Shown one piece after another: positions 49,245 through 57,495 of a stretch of 64,000 nt of DNA. Source of the stretch: Solirubrobacter soli DSM 22325 (GTDB taxonomy: Bacteria; Actinomycetota; Thermoleophilia; Solirubrobacterales; Solirubrobacteraceae); assembly GCF_000423665.1 (NCBI RefSeq), contig NZ_AUIK01000029.1:62001-126000 (forward strand), written 5' to 3'. Under the pieces are notes generated by a model. The model had not been told where the DNA came from and ran no database searches. It saw nothing but the letters and a program-made list of their open reading frames with translations. The position numbers were made by a program, and so were the translations under genes. The first letter of the stretch is position 1; each line of letters begins with the position of its first letter.

Positions 49245-49457
49245 CTAGCGACGCTTCCGTTTGCGTCGTTCGTCGACTTCCTTGAGCAGCAGGAAGACGA
49301 CCACGCCGCCCAGCAGCCCGCTGACGACGCCGGGAAGCCAGCCCGTGCGCGGGCCGAACGTGACGATGTAGAGCGCCGCGAAGACGACGCCGACGATCGC
49401 CCGGTTGCGAAGACCGAGCAGATCGTCGTGCGGCGGTTTCTCGGGCTCTACTCCCAC
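49245..49457 (-). CDS. Small two-helix membrane protein
   Basis: A 70-residue protein from GTG 49457 whose first codons overlap the end of guaA by 10 bases. Two hydrophobic segments (AIVGVVFAALYIVTF and VVSGLLGGVVVFLLL) are joined by a short Pro-Gly loop, and a very basic tail (DERRKRKRR) should face the cytoplasm. I recognise no family. Position between guaA and the aminotransferase suggests it is co-transcribed with both. Confidence 0.65.
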   Translation of the reverse strand: MGVEPEKPPHDDLLGLRNRAIVGVVFAALYIVTFGPRTGWLPGVVSGLLGGVVVFLLLKEVDERRKRKRR

Positions 49458-51073
49458 TCGATCGTGCCCGGCGGCTTGCTCGTGATGTCGAGCACGACGC
49501 GGTTGACCTCGCGGATCTCGTTGATCATCCGCGAGGCGATCTGCTCGAGCAGGTCGTACGGCAGGCGAGCCCAGTCGGCGGTCATGGCGTCGTCCGACGT
49601 CACCGCGCGAATGGCGACCACGTAGCCGTACGTGCGCTCATCGCCCTGGACGCCCACCGTGCGGATGTCGGGCAGGACGCAGAACGACTGCCACAACTCG
49701 CGGTAGAGGCCGGCCTTGCGGATCTCGTCCTGCAGGATGAAGTCCGCGGCACGCAGGGTGTCCAGACGCTCCTTGGTGGCCTCGCCCCCGACGACGCGGA
49801 TCGCGAGCCCGGGGCCCGGGAACGGCTGGCGCCAGACGAACTTCTCCGGCAGGCCGAGCTCGGCGCCGACGGCGCGGACCTCGTCCTTGAACAGCGCCCG
49901 CAGGGGCTCGACGAGCTCGAACTGCAGGTCGTCCGGCAGCCCGCCGACGTTGTGGTGGGACTTGATCGTCGCCGCCCCCGTGCCGCCGCCGGACTCGATC
50001 ACGTCCGAGTACAGCGTGCCCTGCACGAGATAGTTGGCGTCGCCGATCTTCGCCGCCTCCTCCTCGAAGACGCGGATGAACTCGGCGCCGATCGCCTTGC
50101 GCTTGGCCTCCGGCTCGCTCAGCCCCTTCAGGCGCTCGAGGAAGCGCGCCTCGCCGTCCACGGCCACCAGCGGCACGTGGAACTGGTCGCGGAACGCGGC
50201 GATCACCTGCTCGCCCTCGTTCTTGCGCATCATCCCGTGGTCGACGAACACGCACGTCAGCTGGTCGCCGACCGCCTTGTGGACGAGCAGCGCCGCGACG
50301 CTCGAATCGACGCCGCCGGAGAGCGCGCAGATGACCTTGCCGTCGCCCACCTGGGCGCGGATCGCCGCCACCTGCTCGTCGATGATGTTCGCCGCGCTCC
50401 ACGTGCGCGCGCACCCGCAGATGTCCTCGAGGAACGTCGTCAGGACGTGCTGGCCGTACGGCGTGTGCACGACCTCGGGGTGGAACTGGATGCCGTAGAG
50501 GTCGCGTTCGACGTCCTCGACCGCCGCCACGGGCGACTCGGTCGAGCTCGCGAGCGCCGTGAAGCCCTCAGGCGCCTCGTAGACCGTGTCGCGATGCGAC
50601 ATCCAGCACGCCTGCGAGTCCGGCGTTCCCGCGAGCAGGCGGCCGTGCTCGGCCACGGTGAGCTGCGAGCGCCCGAACTCCCCCACCTCGGCGCCCTCGA
50701 CTCGGCCACCGAGCGTCAGCACCAGCGCCTGCATCCCGTAACAGATGCCGAGCACGGGGATGCCGAGCTCGAGCAGCGCAGGGTCGAGCTTCGGCGCGCC
50801 CGGCGCGTACACCGACGCGGGCCCGCCGCTGAGGATCAGGCCCTTCGGCGCGCGCTTGCGCACCTCCTCGACCCCCACGTGATGTGGCAGCAGCTCAGAG
50901 AACACGCCGAGCTCGCGCACGCGGCGCGCGATCAGCTGCGAGTACTGGCCGCCGTAGTCGAGGACGACGACCTCGTCCGTGGCGAGCTCGCGCTCGAGCG
51001 CGAGCTCCTCGACCGGCTGATCGGCCGGCAGCGAGGAGCCGTGCCCCAGTGAGGTGGTCTCAGTCAACTGCAA
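49448..51073 (-). CDS. guaA: GMP synthase (glutamine-hydrolysing)
   Basis: A 541-residue GuaA making GMP from XMP. Glutaminase: VVVLDYGGQYSQLIARRV, GICYGMQAL with the nucleophile Cys, and GIQFHPEVVHT. ATP-pyrophosphatase: ALSGGVDSSVAALL. Dimerisation domain: RQPFPGPGLAIRVVG and the C-terminal KPPGTIEWE. The reading given starts at TTG 51073, overlapping the upstream gene by 14 bases. About 33 residues precede the usual start, so the true start could be downstream, though none is clearly better. It is in one operon with guaB3. Confidence 0.95.
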   Translation of the reverse strand: MQLTETTSLGHGSSLPADQPVEELALERELATDEVVVLDYGGQYSQLIARRVRELGVFSELLPHHVGVEEVRKRAPKGLILSGGPASVYAPGAPKLDPALLELGIPVLGICYGMQALVLTLGGRVEGAEVGEFGRSQLTVAEHGRLLAGTPDSQACWMSHRDTVYEAPEGFTALASSTESPVAAVEDVERDLYGIQFHPEVVHTPYGQHVLTTFLEDICGCARTWSAANIIDEQVAAIRAQVGDGKVICALSGGVDSSVAALLVHKAVGDQLTCVFVDHGMMRKNEGEQVIAAFRDQFHVPLVAVDGEARFLERLKGLSEPEAKRKAIGAEFIRVFEEEAAKIGDANYLVQGTLYSDVIESGGGTGAATIKSHHNVGGLPDDLQFELVEPLRALFKDEVRAVGAELGLPEKFVWRQPFPGPGLAIRVVGGEATKERLDTLRAADFILQDEIRKAGLYRELWQSFCVLPDIRTVGVQGDERTYGYVVAIRAVTSDDAMTADWARLPYDLLEQIASRMINEIREVNRVVLDITSKPPGTIEWE

Positions 51074-52250
51074 CCGCGACGGCGCCGCCGCGAGCGCCCA
51101 TGCCGATGGCCTGGTCGCGCTGGAGCGCCTTGCCCTCGGTCTGCAGCGCCGGCGCGATCATCAGCTCAGCGCGGTTGAACTCCGCGATGTCCTGGTAGCC
51201 GCAGGTCGCCATCGAGGTGCGCAGGCCGCCCATCAGGTTGAACGTGCCGTCGTTCTCGCGCGCGGGACCCGTGACGATCTCCTCGAGCGTGCCGTTCTGC
51301 GTCGTCTTGACGCGGGCGCCGCGCGGGAGCGTCGGGTGGAAGGTCGCCATCCCCCAGTGGAAGCCGTGGCCCGGCGCCTCGTAGGCGCGCGCCAGCGGGG
51401 AGCCGATCATCACCGCGTCGGCGCCGCAGGCGATCGCCTTGGCGACGTCGCCGCCGGTGCGCATGCCGCCGTCGGCGATCACGCGGCAGTACTCGCCGGT
51501 CTCCAGCATGTGCTGCGAGCGGGCCGCGGCCACGTCGGCGATCGCGGTCGCCTGCGGGACGCCGATGCCGAGCACGCCGCGGGTGGTGCAGGCGGCGCCG
51601 GGGCCGACGCCCACGAGCACGCCCGCCGCGCCGGTGCGCATGAGGTGCAGGCCGGTCGAGTAGGAGGCGCAGCCGCCGAGGACCACCGGGATCGGCAGCT
51701 CGCGGACGAACTCCTTGAGGTTGAGCACATGGCCCTGCGAGGAGACGTGCTCGGCCGAGATGACCGTGCCCTGGACGACCAGGATGTCGAGGCCGGCATC
51801 GAGACAGAGCTCGTAGTAGCGCTCTACCCGCTGAGGAGTCAGCGAGGCGGAAGCGACGACACCGTGGGCCTTGATCTCCTGGATGCGCTGGGTGATCAGC
51901 TCTTCCTTGATCGGCTCCTGGTAGATCTCCTGCATCTCCCGGGTCGCCTCTTCCTTGGGCAGCGAGGCGATGCGCTCGAGGATGTCGTCGGCGTCCTCGT
52001 AGCGGGTCCAGATGCCCTCGAGGTTCAGAACGGCGAGGCCGCCCAGCTTGCCGATGATCCCCGCGCTGTCCGGGGAGACCACGCCGTCCATCGCCGAAGC
52101 GAGCAGCGGAAGCTCGAAGCGGTACGGACCCAGGGTCCACGTGATGTCGACGTCGTCGGGGTCGCGCGTACGACGAGAGGGGACAATGGCGACGTCATCG
52201 AAGCCGTAGGCGCGGCGCGCCTTCTTGCCTCGGCCGATCTCAATTTCCAT
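51060..52250 (-). CDS. guaB3: GuaB3-family IMP dehydrogenase
   Basis: A 396-residue protein, shorter than GuaB because the CBS pair is missing. MEIEIGRGKKARRAYGFDDV is the GuaB3 start. The catalytic Cys loop GVGPGAACTTRGVLGIGVPQ is intact, with IADGGMRTGGDVAKAIACGAD and MIGSPLARAYEAPG for phosphate binding. NLMGGLRTSMATCGY is the flap region. It likely oxidises IMP to XMP, although some GuaB3 proteins are of uncertain activity. It sits directly before guaA (14-base overlap), so purine synthesis of GMP is the role. Confidence 0.92.
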   Translation of the reverse strand: MEIEIGRGKKARRAYGFDDVAIVPSRRTRDPDDVDITWTLGPYRFELPLLASAMDGVVSPDSAGIIGKLGGLAVLNLEGIWTRYEDADDILERIASLPKEEATREMQEIYQEPIKEELITQRIQEIKAHGVVASASLTPQRVERYYELCLDAGLDILVVQGTVISAEHVSSQGHVLNLKEFVRELPIPVVLGGCASYSTGLHLMRTGAAGVLVGVGPGAACTTRGVLGIGVPQATAIADVAAARSQHMLETGEYCRVIADGGMRTGGDVAKAIACGADAVMIGSPLARAYEAPGHGFHWGMATFHPTLPRGARVKTTQNGTLEEIVTGPARENDGTFNLMGGLRTSMATCGYQDIAEFNRAELMIAPALQTEGKALQRDQAIGMGARGGAVAVAVD

Positions 52251-52356
52251 GACGGAATCCTAGGGTGGGGTGCGGACGACGGCCCGTGCGGGGAACCCTC
52301 TACGTTAGCCACCTCGCGGGTGGTTATGGAGACCTGGTTCCGGCAGACTGCGCACG

Positions 52357-53406
52357 ATGCCCGAACCTGCGCACGCGCCCGCGCCTCCCGCTCCCGCGGT
52401 CAGCGTGGCCGAGCAGATCGCGGCCGTGCCCGACGCGCAGGTCGAAGCGGTGCTCTCCCTCCAGCGCACGGCGGGCAACCGTGCCACGCGCCGGGCGATC
52501 GGCCGGGCGCCGGACGATCGCACCGAGGAGATCGACCGCCACGCGGCCGACGTCGGTAACGGCCTGTCCCAGCAGACCGCCGATGCTCACAACACCGCGT
52601 TCCGCATCCTCGCCGGGCTGGACATGAAGCTGTTGCTCGACGTGCTCGCGCGCATGCGCCAGCTCGGCACGCTGCACACGGTCGAGGAGGAGCTCGCGGC
52701 GTCCGACCTCGACGAGGGCGCGAAGAACCGGGTCCAGAGCGCGCTCGACGCGCTGCGCGGGCGCGCGGGGATGGGCGAGGGCGACGTCGACGCCCTGCCC
52801 GCGGGCGAGCGCGACACGGTGGGCGAGTTCGGGCCCGCCAAGCCCGGCACCAGCGGCGACGACCCGGAGGGCAACACCTACGTCGTCTACGACGGGCAGG
52901 TCAAGACCTACTTCATGACCAAGGTCGAGCCCAAGCGCCGCTCGTCGGTCTGGCTGGCGAACAACCCCGGCAACTCCGACCAGCTCGGCGGGATGGGCTA
53001 CGGCACGAGCATGAAGTGGGGCAGCCACAAGTTCGCGATCTTCCCGACGATGACCGCCGGACGCGCGGCGCTCTGGGCGAAGATCAAGGAGAAGCCGACG
53101 CTGCAGGCCTATCTGAACTACCACCTCGGTCAGCAGACGGATGGGACGTTCCCCGAGGGCAACGACCCGAACACCTATCTCAAGCACATCCAGGACAAGG
53201 CGCCCTTCGTGCAGTTCTCGACCCCGCCGAAGGAGATCGAGGAGCGCGGCGCCGTGGAGGACCTGCTGAACGGCTTCATGAACGCCGAGGGCATCGTCGA
53301 GGGCAACACGCTGACGGGCAGCGCGACCGTCAGCGCCGGGATGACCCCGGCGCAGCAGAAGACGATGACCTTCTACCTGAAGCTGCTGGGGATCAGGGCT
53401 AAGTGA
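52357..53406 (+). CDS. Probable injection-system cargo with LQRTAGN motif and NNPGN lysozyme-like domain
   Basis: A 349-residue protein without signal peptide. A Pro-Ala-rich head (1-20) is followed by VLSLQRTAGNRATRRAIG (32-49). LQRxAGN is the hallmark near the N-terminus of proteins carried by extracellular contractile injection systems and of DUF4157 proteins. A helical region follows (about 50-140). From about 170 comes SVWLANNPGN, then KFAIFPTMTAGRAALW and PEGNDPNTYLKHI, a layout like the NNPGN-type domain of tail-associated or toxin proteins that I associate with peptidoglycan-active enzymes. No tube, sheath or baseplate gene is near. The 3' end overlaps the kinase gene on the other strand by eight bases. 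Confidence 0.7.
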   Translation: MPEPAHAPAPPAPAVSVAEQIAAVPDAQVEAVLSLQRTAGNRATRRAIGRAPDDRTEEIDRHAADVGNGLSQQTADAHNTAFRILAGLDMKLLLDVLARMRQLGTLHTVEEELAASDLDEGAKNRVQSALDALRGRAGMGEGDVDALPAGERDTVGEFGPAKPGTSGDDPEGNTYVVYDGQVKTYFMTKVEPKRRSSVWLANNPGNSDQLGGMGYGTSMKWGSHKFAIFPTMTAGRAALWAKIKEKPTLQAYLNYHLGQQTDGTFPEGNDPNTYLKHIQDKAPFVQFSTPPKEIEERGAVEDLLNGFMNAEGIVEGNTLTGSATVSAGMTPAQQKTMTFYLKLLGIRAK

Positions 53407-54364
53407 CCGGACTCGGCCGCTCGACCTCGACCTCGCCGAGCAGGCGCTCGACCCGCTCGGGGTCGACGAGGCCGGCGCCGAGGTGCTGCGTGGACTCGGC
53501 GCCGCACGCGACGCCGAACGCCAGCGAGTCCTCCACCGACTTGCCCTGGTAGCGGGAGGCGACGAAGCCGGCGAGGAACGCGTCGCCGGAGCCGACCGTC
53601 GCGCGCGGCTCGATCGCGCCGCCGCGGACGCGCACCCGGTACAGCGAGGGCTCGGGCGATCCGTCGGCCGGCAGCATGCGGGCGAACACGCCGTCGGTCA
53701 TCGTCATGATCGCCTCGCGCGCGCCGAGCTCGCAGATCTCCTTGACGGCGTACGTGCGGTCCTCGTCGTCGTTGAACTCGTGACCGACGAGCTCCTCGGC
53801 CTCGAGCACGTTGGGCGTGATGATGTCGGGCTCGGAGCGGACCGCGCGGCGCAGCGGGTCGCCGTCCGTGTCGATCACGGTCGTGACGTTCAGCCGCCGC
53901 AGCTCGCGGATCAGGAACGCGTAGATGTCGGTGTCGACGTCGCGCGGCAGCGAGCCCGCGAACACGCACACGCTCGCGCCCTTGGCCAGGTAGAGCAGCT
54001 TGTCGACGAACAGCTCGACCTCGTGCGGCGTGACCTTCGGCCCGCGCTCGTTGATCTCGGTCTGCTCGCCGGTGGTCGGGTCGATCACCGCGGTGTTCGT
54101 CCGCGACTCCTCGCCGATCCGGACGAAGTCGCTGAGCACGGAGAGCTGCGTGAGCTGGTCGACGATGCGGGTGCCGGTCGCGCCACCCGCGAGCCCGGTG
54201 GCGATCACGGGCGCGCCGAGTGTCTTGAGCACGCGCGCGACGTTGACGCCCTTGCCGCCCGGCATCGTCGTCTGCTCGACGGTGCGGTGGCGGCGCCCGA
54301 GTCGGAAGTTGGGCACCGACAAGGTCTTGTCGATGGCCGTGTTGAGCGTGACGGTGACGATCAT
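53399..54364 (-). CDS. PfkB-family sugar kinase, 1-phosphofructokinase-like
   Basis: A 321-residue PfkB kinase of the FruK/LacC/PfkB branch. MIVTVTLNTAIDKTL and MPGGKGVNVARVLKTLG bind the sugar phosphate, FAGSLPRDVDTDIY follows, and ATVGSGDAFLAGFVAS carries the anion hole and catalytic Asp. Candidate substrates are fructose-1-P, fructose-6-P or tagatose-6-P. There is no PTS gene nearby, so FruK in the strict sense is doubtful. ATG 54364 overlaps the dacA stop (ATGA), so it is the last gene of the pyrF-lysM-dacA operon. Confidence 0.88.
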   Translation of the reverse strand: MIVTVTLNTAIDKTLSVPNFRLGRRHRTVEQTTMPGGKGVNVARVLKTLGAPVIATGLAGGATGTRIVDQLTQLSVLSDFVRIGEESRTNTAVIDPTTGEQTEINERGPKVTPHEVELFVDKLLYLAKGASVCVFAGSLPRDVDTDIYAFLIRELRRLNVTTVIDTDGDPLRRAVRSEPDIITPNVLEAEELVGHEFNDDEDRTYAVKEICELGAREAIMTMTDGVFARMLPADGSPEPSLYRVRVRGGAIEPRATVGSGDAFLAGFVASRYQGKSVEDSLAFGVACGAESTQHLGAGLVDPERVERLLGEVEVERPSPVT

Positions 54365-55629
54365 GCGGCGCTCGTCTGGCGGGGCCGCCGGCGGCGGATG
54401 GTCCGCGCCCGGCGACGTGCTGCCAGCAGGACCGTAGCGGCAAGCACGGCGAATGCGACGCCGATGATCAACCACGGGCTCCCCGCGGCCGCCTTCGTAC
54501 GCTGCGCCGTGTTCGCCGCCGGGACCGCGGCCTGCGCGATCAGCGCCACCGTCGCGACGACCTTCCCGCCCTGGCGCACCTCGACGCTGCCCAGCCGCTG
54601 TCCGCTGCGGATCGGTCCCTCGACGACGCTCGGCGCGTCGACCTTGAGCGTCACCGCGTCGCGATGCCCCCGCTGGACGATCCGCCGGATCGTCCGATCC
54701 GGCACCAGCCTGAGCTTGGCGCCGGCCCGATAGCGGATCTTCGCCGTCGCCATCGGCCGGCCCTCGATCACCGCGCGAATGCGCTGGAACTTCGGGAATG
54801 CGTAGCGGTACAGCGCGAGCGTGTCGGCGTCGCGGGCCGCCTCGGACGGCGTGGCGAGCACGGCGCTCACGAGCTGGATCCCGTTGCGGCTGGCACTGCC
54901 CACGAGGACGTAGCCGGCGCCGCGGGTGTGACCGGTCTTGACGCCGTTGACGAACGGGTACTTGACGACCAGCGAGTTGCGGTTCGTGAACGTCCGCGGG
55001 TGGATCCCCGTCTTGAGGGTCCCTCGCGGGGAGTCCACGATCTTCTTGAAGAACGCGTTCGTGCGCAGGACCGTCGCCAGCGTGACGAGGTCGCGTGCGC
55101 TCGAGTAGTTGCCCGGGCCGTCGAGGCCGATCGGGTTGTCGTAGTGCGTGTGGTCGAGCCCGAGCTTGCGGGCGCGCTGGTTCATCTCCCTGACGAACGC
55201 CTTCTTGGAGCCGGCGACGCCCTCCGCCAGCGTCATCGCCGCGTCGTTGCCCGACTCGAGCAGCAGGCCGCGCATCAGGTCGGAGACCTTCATGCGTTCG
55301 CCCGGCTGCAGGCCGATCTGCGACTCGATCGGCGACGGCCGGTAGCTCGATGCCTTGAACGTGTCGCTCAGCTTCGCGTCCTCGAGCGTCAGCAGCGCGG
55401 TCATCAGCTTCGTCGTCGAGCCGATCGAGCGCTCCTTGTCGGCCTGGCGGGCGCACGCCACGGTCCCGGTCGAGACCTCGATGACGATCGCGCTCGGCGC
55501 CTTGACCGTGTCCGGGCAGTCCGGCGGCTTGGCCGCGTGGGCGGGCGTGGCCGTGGCTGCGAGCGCGACTGCGGTTGCGAGCGCGAGCGCCGCCTGCAGG
55601 GCCGCGCCCGGGCGGGACAGCCGGCTCAC
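54361..55629 (-). CDS. D-alanyl-D-alanine carboxypeptidase (DacA type, class S11)
   Basis: A 422-residue penicillin-binding protein from GTG 55629, overlapping the LysM gene stop by four bases. Signal peptide ALALATAVALAATATPAHAA; active-site motifs SIGSTTKL (SxxK), ESGNDAA (SxN) and NGVKTGHT (KTG) are all present in normal order. A C-terminal beta domain follows, and a final hydrophobic helix (PWLIIGVAFAVLAATVLLAA) with an Arg-rich tail anchors it in the membrane. It trims the terminal D-Ala of peptidoglycan stem peptides. Confidence 0.93.
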   Translation of the reverse strand: MSRLSRPGAALQAALALATAVALAATATPAHAAKPPDCPDTVKAPSAIVIEVSTGTVACARQADKERSIGSTTKLMTALLTLEDAKLSDTFKASSYRPSPIESQIGLQPGERMKVSDLMRGLLLESGNDAAMTLAEGVAGSKKAFVREMNQRARKLGLDHTHYDNPIGLDGPGNYSSARDLVTLATVLRTNAFFKKIVDSPRGTLKTGIHPRTFTNRNSLVVKYPFVNGVKTGHTRGAGYVLVGSASRNGIQLVSAVLATPSEAARDADTLALYRYAFPKFQRIRAVIEGRPMATAKIRYRAGAKLRLVPDRTIRRIVQRGHRDAVTLKVDAPSVVEGPIRSGQRLGSVEVRQGGKVVATVALIAQAAVPAANTAQRTKAAAGSPWLIIGVAFAVLAATVLLAARRRARTIRRRRPRQTSAA

Positions 55630-55943
55630 CTGAGCCTGAGTTTCTCGCCCGGCGAGAGGGTGTCCGCGTCGGGGTTGAGTTTGTTCAGCGTCTCGAGCGA
55701 CACCCCGGTCTTCTCCGCGATGCCGGACAGCGTGTCGCCCGACTTGACCGTGTAGGTCTTGCGCTTCTTGCTCGCCTTGGACTTGCTCGAGGACTTCTTG
55801 GAGCCGGCGGTCGGCGTCGCGGTCGCGTTCGACCCGTTCGAGTTGGTCGGCGACTTCTGGGTGTCCTGGACGACGGAATACAGCGCGAAGGCGAAAGCGA
55901 CCAGCGCGATGGGCGCGAGGAACCGCGCGGGGCTGCGACGCAT
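55626..55943 (-). CDS. Small membrane-anchored LysM protein
   Basis: A 105-residue protein from ATG 55943 (GTG 55970 is an alternative, overlapping pyrF). One N-terminal membrane helix (FLAPIALVAFAFALYSVV), a Ser-Lys-rich spacer, and a C-terminal LysM domain (TYTVKSGDTLSGIAEKTGVS ... LNPDADTLSPGEKLRL). LysM binds N-acetylglucosamine in peptidoglycan. It is coupled to dacA by a four-base overlap, so it probably helps place or tune the carboxypeptidase at the wall. Confidence 0.88.
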   Translation of the reverse strand: MRRSPARFLAPIALVAFAFALYSVVQDTQKSPTNSNGSNATATPTAGSKKSSSKSKASKKRKTYTVKSGDTLSGIAEKTGVSLETLNKLNPDADTLSPGEKLRLR

Positions 55944-55954
55944 CCTGAACAAGT

Positions 55955-56989
55955 CTATCCGAGGTTCCACGCCTGCTCGCGCAGGCGTTCCGCCTCCTCA
56001 CGAGCGGCTTCCGGCGGGGGGACGTTGCGGTTGACGTGCGCGTTGGCGATCGAACGGCTCGCGGTCACGAGCCCGCCTGCGCGGCCTGGCGCGAACGCGG
56101 GAGCAAGCGCGGCGACGTCCCCGCCCTGGGCCCCGATGCCCGGCAGCAGGAACGGCGTGTTCGGCATCAGTTCCCGGAGCCGCGCGAGATGCTGCGGCTC
56201 GGTGGCGCCCGTGACGGCGCCGACGTCCTTGAGGCCGCTCGGCCCTTGTTCGCCGAGCTCATCGACGATCATCGCCAGGCGTTCCCAGAGCCGCTCGCCC
56301 GTGGAGAGCTCGAGATCCAGGATGTCCGCGGCGCCCTTGTTCGAGGTGCGCACGAGGACGAACGCCCCCGCCTCGTGGGCGCGGGCGGTGGTGATCAGTG
56401 GGATGAGCGTGTCGCGGCCGAGCAGCGGATTGGCCGTGAAGGCGTCCGCTTGGAGGCCCGACACCGGGCCGAACGGGCTCGGCGTGCTCGACACCAGCGC
56501 CTGCCCGTAGGCCTGCGCCGTGACGGGGACGTCGCCCCGCTTGCCGTCCGCCAGCACGAGCAGCCCGCGGGCGCGGGCGTGCTCACACACGTGTTCCAGC
56601 GCGAGCCAGCCCGGCGCGCCGAGGCGCTCGAAACAGGCCAGCTGCGGCTTGATGGCGATCACCGCGGGAGCCGCGGCGTCGACCAGCGCACGGCAGTGCG
56701 CAAGCACCGCCGCCGCTGTTTCCAGGCGCGAGATCACACCGGCGTTACTGAGGCCGGTGCCCGCGTCGCCCACACCCCCGGCGGCCTCCTCGGCCTCCGA
56801 GAGCGTGGACGCGAGGCGCGCCCGCGCCTCGCTCGTGGACTCGACCGCCGCCGGCCACAACTTCGCCGGATCGGGATCGATGCCCAGCACGATCTGGGAC
56901 TGGCGTTCGGCCACCGCTCGGGTGAGCCGATCGCCGAAATTCGGGCGCGGGGCCGGGCGGCCATCGCCGTTGCCGTTACGCGCGGTCAC
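55955..56989 (-). CDS. pyrF: Orotidine 5'-phosphate decarboxylase
   Basis: A 344-residue type 2 PyrF, longer than the enterobacterial enzyme as is normal for the actinobacterial group. QIVLGIDPDPAKLWP opens the barrel, AVIAIKPQLACFERLG and LLVLADGKRGDVPVTAQAY hold the catalytic Lys-Asp network, and FLLPGIGAQGGDVAAL with VTASRSIANA bind phosphate. The last step of UMP synthesis. GTG 56989 has AGAGGAACA just ahead. It heads the operon with the LysM, dacA and sugar-kinase genes. Confidence 0.94.
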   Translation of the reverse strand: MTARNGNGDGRPAPRPNFGDRLTRAVAERQSQIVLGIDPDPAKLWPAAVESTSEARARLASTLSEAEEAAGGVGDAGTGLSNAGVISRLETAAAVLAHCRALVDAAAPAVIAIKPQLACFERLGAPGWLALEHVCEHARARGLLVLADGKRGDVPVTAQAYGQALVSSTPSPFGPVSGLQADAFTANPLLGRDTLIPLITTARAHEAGAFVLVRTSNKGAADILDLELSTGERLWERLAMIVDELGEQGPSGLKDVGAVTGATEPQHLARLRELMPNTPFLLPGIGAQGGDVAALAPAFAPGRAGGLVTASRSIANAHVNRNVPPPEAAREEAERLREQAWNLG

Positions 56990-57027
56990 TGTTCCTCTGC
57001 GCGCATCGTTCGCCCGCGTGCCCGTTC

Positions 57028-57052
57028 GGGCGCCGGCGAATCACCGGCGCCC
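57028..57052 (-). terminator. Terminator of the HU gene
   Basis: GGGCGCCGG (57028-57036) pairs with CCGGCGCCC (57044-57052), 7-base loop, 12 bases beyond the minus-strand stop at 57064. Confidence 0.65.
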
Positions 57053-57063
57053 CTCGAGGCGTC

Positions 57064-57336
57064 TTACTTGACGGCCTTCTTGAGGCCGGAGCCCGCCGTG
57101 AAGCGCGGGACCTTGCTGGCGGCGATCGTCATCGTCTCGCCGGTGCGCGGGTTGCGACCCTCGCGGGCGCCGCGCTCGGCGACGTGGAACTTGCCGAAAC
57201 CGGTGAAGTTGACTTCCTCGCCTGCACCGAGAGCGCCCTCGATCGACTTGATCACGGAATCGACCGCGGCTCCGGCGTCCTTCTTGCTCAGTCCGCTGTC
57301 GGCCGCGACTCGGTCGACGAACTCGTTCTTCGTCAT
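57064..57336 (-). CDS. hup: HU-family DNA-binding protein
   Basis: A 90-residue HU of the usual size. KNEFVDRVAADSGLSKKDAGAAVDSV is the dimerisation helix pair, and FTGFGKFHVAERGAREGRNPRTGE is the DNA-clasping beta-arm with the intercalating Pro. Unlike mycobacterial and streptomycete HupB, it has no long Lys/Ala-rich tail. ATG 57336 follows AGGAGGACGC. A 15-bp palindrome (57427-57441) in the relatively A/T-rich upstream gap may control it. Confidence 0.95.
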   Translation of the reverse strand: MTKNEFVDRVAADSGLSKKDAGAAVDSVIKSIEGALGAGEEVNFTGFGKFHVAERGAREGRNPRTGETMTIAASKVPRFTAGSGLKKAVK

Positions 57337-57421
57337 GCGTCCTCCTGTGTATCCCTCGGGGGATTGGGGTGGAGGGCCGAAGCTAACAGTGGCTCCGGAC
57401 GGGGTTGGAGGTTTTCTCGCG

Positions 57422-57446
57422 AAAAAGTCGCAAATTGCGACATTTT
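57422..57446. promoter_or_regulatory. Palindrome GTCGCAA-A-TTGCGAC upstream of HU gene
   Basis: A perfect 7-bp inverted repeat (57427-57433, 57435-57441) extended by A/T flanks into a 25-base near-palindrome. It lies about 90 bases upstream of the HU start in the only A/T-rich patch of this area. Good candidate for a dimeric transcription-factor site. Confidence 0.45.
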
Positions 57447-57495
57447 GAGGCTCGAATTCGTACGTTTTCTTGGCTCTGGGACGCCGAAAACGGTC

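Noticed and set aside
53399..53406. Possible frameshift or gene fusion at the overlapping ends of the injection-cargo and sugar-kinase genes
   Set aside because: The genes are convergent; an eight-base overlap of their ends is ordinary in a dense genome.
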